Below the pieces are notes generated by a model. It was given only the letters and a program-made list of their open reading frames with translations. It ran no database searches and was not told the origin of the DNA. The translations under genes were made by a program, and so were the position numbers. A stretch of 8,469 nt of DNA from an uncultured Polymorphobacter sp. Its GTDB lineage: Bacteria; Pseudomonadota; Alphaproteobacteria; Sphingomonadales; Sphingomonadaceae. Location: the NCBI GenBank assembly GCA_937894055.1, contig CALDHQ010000023.1, forward strand, positions 1 through 8,469. Reading direction: 5' to 3'. Each line of letters opens with the position of its first letter. The first letter of the stretch is position 1. Shown here piece by piece: positions 7,143 to 8,469 of this stretch.

Positions 7143-7238
7143 GCCAGCGGCAGGAGCGGCGGCCGGAGCAGGAGCAGCGGCGTCTTTCTTCTCTTCAGCC
7201 TTGGGGGCGTCAGCAGGCTTGGCAGCGTCAGCAGCAAC
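7143..7238 (-). other. Ala/Lys/Glu/Pro-rich coding-like fragment of unknown origin
   Basis: Read on the minus strand in a different register from the adaptor, these 32 codons give an Ala-rich linker containing AADAAKPADAPKAEEKKDAA followed by an Ala/Pro tract. This looks like a natural charged flexible linker or C-terminal tail. The codons favour GCT for Ala, while the adaptor and permease to the left mostly use GCG and GCC, which suggests another genome. It has no start or stop of its own and is bounded by the two neighbouring joins. It could instead be chance reading of a low-complexity stretch. I do not recognise a specific family. Confidence 0.35.
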
Positions 7239-8066
7239 TACAACTCCAACCTCAAGCTCGGCGCGCTGATTGATGCGGAGTCTGCCGCGACCACCGACGC
7301 TACGGCCACGGGCGATGATCTCTCCGGCATTGATGATGAAGACGGCGTAACGCTGCCAGCAAACATCGTGCAGGGAACTTCCGGCAGCATGACCGTGAAC
7401 AGCACCAACGCCACGGGCGCGACGGCTTACCTGAACGCCTGGATCGACTACAACAACAACGGCGTGCTGACCGATTCCGGTGAGCAGATTGCGACCAACA
7501 CCTTGATCACGACCGGCACATCGAACAGCAGCAGGACTCTCAACTTCACGGTTCCGGCCGGCGCCAGCGTGGGCACTGCGGGTGTGCGAGTGCGACTGAC
7601 CTCCACCAGCAGCCCGGGCTCCACCGGAGCCAGCGGCAACGGAGAGGTGGAAGACTACGTGGTCAATATCCTGCCGCCATCGGACTTCGGCGACGATTCT
7701 TCCTTCGGCACTGCCGGCAGCACCATTGCGACCTCAGTGAGGATGGGCGCGCTGGTGGACAGCGAAAGTTCCGGACTCGCCAATGCAGCGGCGACGGGTG
7801 ATGACACCAATGGCAGCGATGACGAAGACGGTGTGACGCTGCCTGCCACCGTCATTCAGGGACAGTCCGGTGTGAGCGTGACCGTCAATGTCACGAACAC
7901 CAGCGGGGCTGACTCATTCCTCAACGGCTGGATCGACTTCAACAACAACGGGCTTCTCACGGACGCGGGTGAGCAGATCATCGTCAATGATGTCGTTACC
8001 ACAGGCACCAGCGGCAGCAACCGCAGCTACACCTTCACCGTGCCCAGTGCGGCAGCGACCGCAGCA
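7239..8066 (+). CDS. GEVED-repeat surface/secreted protein, internal fragment
   Basis: A plus-strand frame, open at both ends, carrying two tandem GEVED repeats with a period of about 162-163 residues. Repeat 1 has LKLGALIDAES (from 7251), ATGDDLSGIDDEDGVTLP, AYLNAWIDYNNNGVLTDSGEQ (Trp codon at 7440), FTVPAGASVG and the naming motif GEVEDY (7644-7658 with flanks). After the linker PPSDFGDD, repeat 2 shows GALVDSES, GSDDEDGVTLP and FLNGWIDFNNNGLLTDAGEQ (Trp codon at 7929), but stops after FTVPSAAATAAG, before its own GEVED motif. Asp/Asn-rich DDEDG and WIDxNNNG loops suggest calcium binding. Such repeats occur in large extracellular or cell-surface proteins, often of Verrucomicrobia, Planctomycetes or Bacteroidetes, with adhesin-like architectures. 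Neither an N-terminal signal nor a sorting domain is visible. Both ends are truncated by joins to unrelated sequence. Confidence 0.85.
7251..8066 (+). repeat. Two tandem GEVED-domain repeats (second incomplete)
   Basis: Matching landmarks are spaced about 486-489 bases apart: GAL(I/V)D at 7260 and 7746, and WID(Y/F)NNNG at 7440 and 7929. The copies have clearly diverged at both DNA and protein level, so the duplication is old. By this spacing the second GEVED motif should fall near 8130, where the sequence is unrelated. Confidence 0.8.
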
Positions 8067-8075
8067 GGGCGAAGG

Positions 8076-8091
8076 AGCATGTGCCCATGCT
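8076..8091. repeat. Hairpin-forming inverted repeat between GEVED fragment and helicase
   Basis: AGCATG (8076-8081) and CATGCT (8086-8091) form a perfect 6-base-pair stem with a TGCC loop. A second weaker arm pair, CACCC/GGGTG, lies at 8116-8131. Both are within 60 bases downstream of the helicase stop on the minus strand. No T run follows, so a terminator role is only possible. Apart from these, positions 8067-8134 hold nothing I can identify; they probably belong to the helicase's downstream flank. Confidence 0.25.
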
Positions 8092-8134
8092 GCCGCGTTC
8101 CGGCGTGGTGCGGCTCACCCGGATCGGGGTGTTC

Positions 8135-8469
8135 TCAGCGCATCGCCTCGGGCAGGTCGTCGGAGTGCACGATGGTGAGGCACTTCGTGCTGCGCGTGAG
8201 CGCGACGTACAGCGCCCGCAGGCCCTGCTCCTCGTCGCGGACGATGCGGGCCGGTTCGACCACGATGACACCGTCGAGTTCGAGGCCCTTCACGACGCTG
8301 ACCGGCACCACGGTGATGCCCATCTCGAGCCCCGAGCGAGTGGCTTCACCGTGCTCGATGCCGGCATCGGTGAGTGCACCCGCGACGGCCTCGAACATGC
8401 TGTCGGGCACCACGATGGCGATGTTGCCGTCGCCGATGTCGGCGTCGAGTTCCTTGGTGGCCGCGACCA
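8135..8469 (-). CDS. Superfamily 1 helicase, C-terminal fragment (HelD/HelR-like, UvrD family)
   Basis: The last ~111 residues of a UvrD/Rep-type (superfamily 1) helicase; the N-terminal part lies beyond the right edge. VVPVSVVKGLELDGVIVVEP corresponds to helicase motif V and its strand, and GLRALYVALTRSTKCLTIVH to motif VI, whose Arg contacts the ATP gamma-phosphate in this family. The protein ends only about a dozen residues after motif VI, at a TGA, as in HelD/HelR proteins that release stalled RNA polymerase. The phrasing VVVEPA and LYVALTRxT is typical of actinobacterial members, where HelR also contributes to rifampicin tolerance; the exact subfamily cannot be fixed from the C-terminus alone. 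It has no relation to the neighbouring GEVED fragment. The frame is intact to the window end, so only the window edge truncates its upstream side. Confidence 0.8.
   Translation of the reverse strand, partial: VAATKELDADIGDGNIAIVVPDSMFEAVAGALTDAGIEHGEATRSGLEMGITVVPVSVVKGLELDGVIVVEPARIVRDEEQGLRALYVALTRSTKCLTIVHSDDLPEAMR

Noticed and set aside
7448..7855. Two minus-strand frames of 63 and 66 codons opposite the GEVED repeats
   Set aside because: Ser/Val/Pro-rich mirrors of the Thr/Gly/Asp codons of the GEVED frame; no independent support.
7100..8135. Mobile element, integron or phage insertion as the cause of the mixed content
   Set aside because: No transposase, integrase, terminal inverted repeats, target duplication or attachment site is visible at any boundary, and each segment is cut inside a protein domain.
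7888..8178. A plus-strand 96-codon frame crossing the GEVED-helicase join
   Set aside because: Out of frame with the GEVED repeats, low complexity, and spans two unrelated segments.

Overview
The window is best read as a composite of at least three unrelated pieces of bacterial DNA, not one continuous locus. Positions 1 to about 7140 form a coherent block of high-GC alphaproteobacterial type. A sphingomonad is my best guess from the style of the efflux and lipoprotein genes, but this is inference. Every gene in the block is on the minus strand. In order of transcription (right to left) they are: the C-terminal end of an RND efflux periplasmic adaptor, a complete MdtC-like RND permease, a DUF6600 lipoprotein with a Gly/Gln/Pro-rich tail, a circularly permuted ATP-grasp protein, an alpha-E protein, and the first two codons of one more gene at the left edge.

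The block holds two functional groups. The first is a drug or metabolite efflux pump: adaptor and permease overlap by 4 bases (GTGA), and the lipoprotein follows 63 bases later. The second is the widespread but biochemically unsettled ATP-grasp/alpha-E pair, which in many bacteria sits with a transglutaminase-like protease. A weak promoter candidate and an inverted repeat lie in the 109-base gap between the groups.

Around 7140-7240 this block breaks off inside the adaptor gene. Positions 7143-7238 have an Ala/Lys/Glu/Pro-rich minus-strand reading frame out of register with the adaptor, possibly a fragment of a further source. From about 7239 to 8066 a plus-strand frame with no start or stop encodes one nearly complete GEVED repeat and one truncated one, a surface or secreted protein type common in Verrucomicrobia, Bacteroidetes and relatives. 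From about 8067 onward the sequence changes again. Positions 8135-8469 encode, on the minus strand, the C-terminus of a superfamily 1 helicase resembling the actinobacterial HelD/HelR type.

I see no transposase, integrase, attachment site, CRISPR array or RNA gene that would explain the joins biologically, so assembly or library chimerism is the simplest explanation. I did not find a convincing undescribed system. The most system-like content is the ATP-grasp/alpha-E operon and the repeat-tailed lipoprotein linked to the RND pump.
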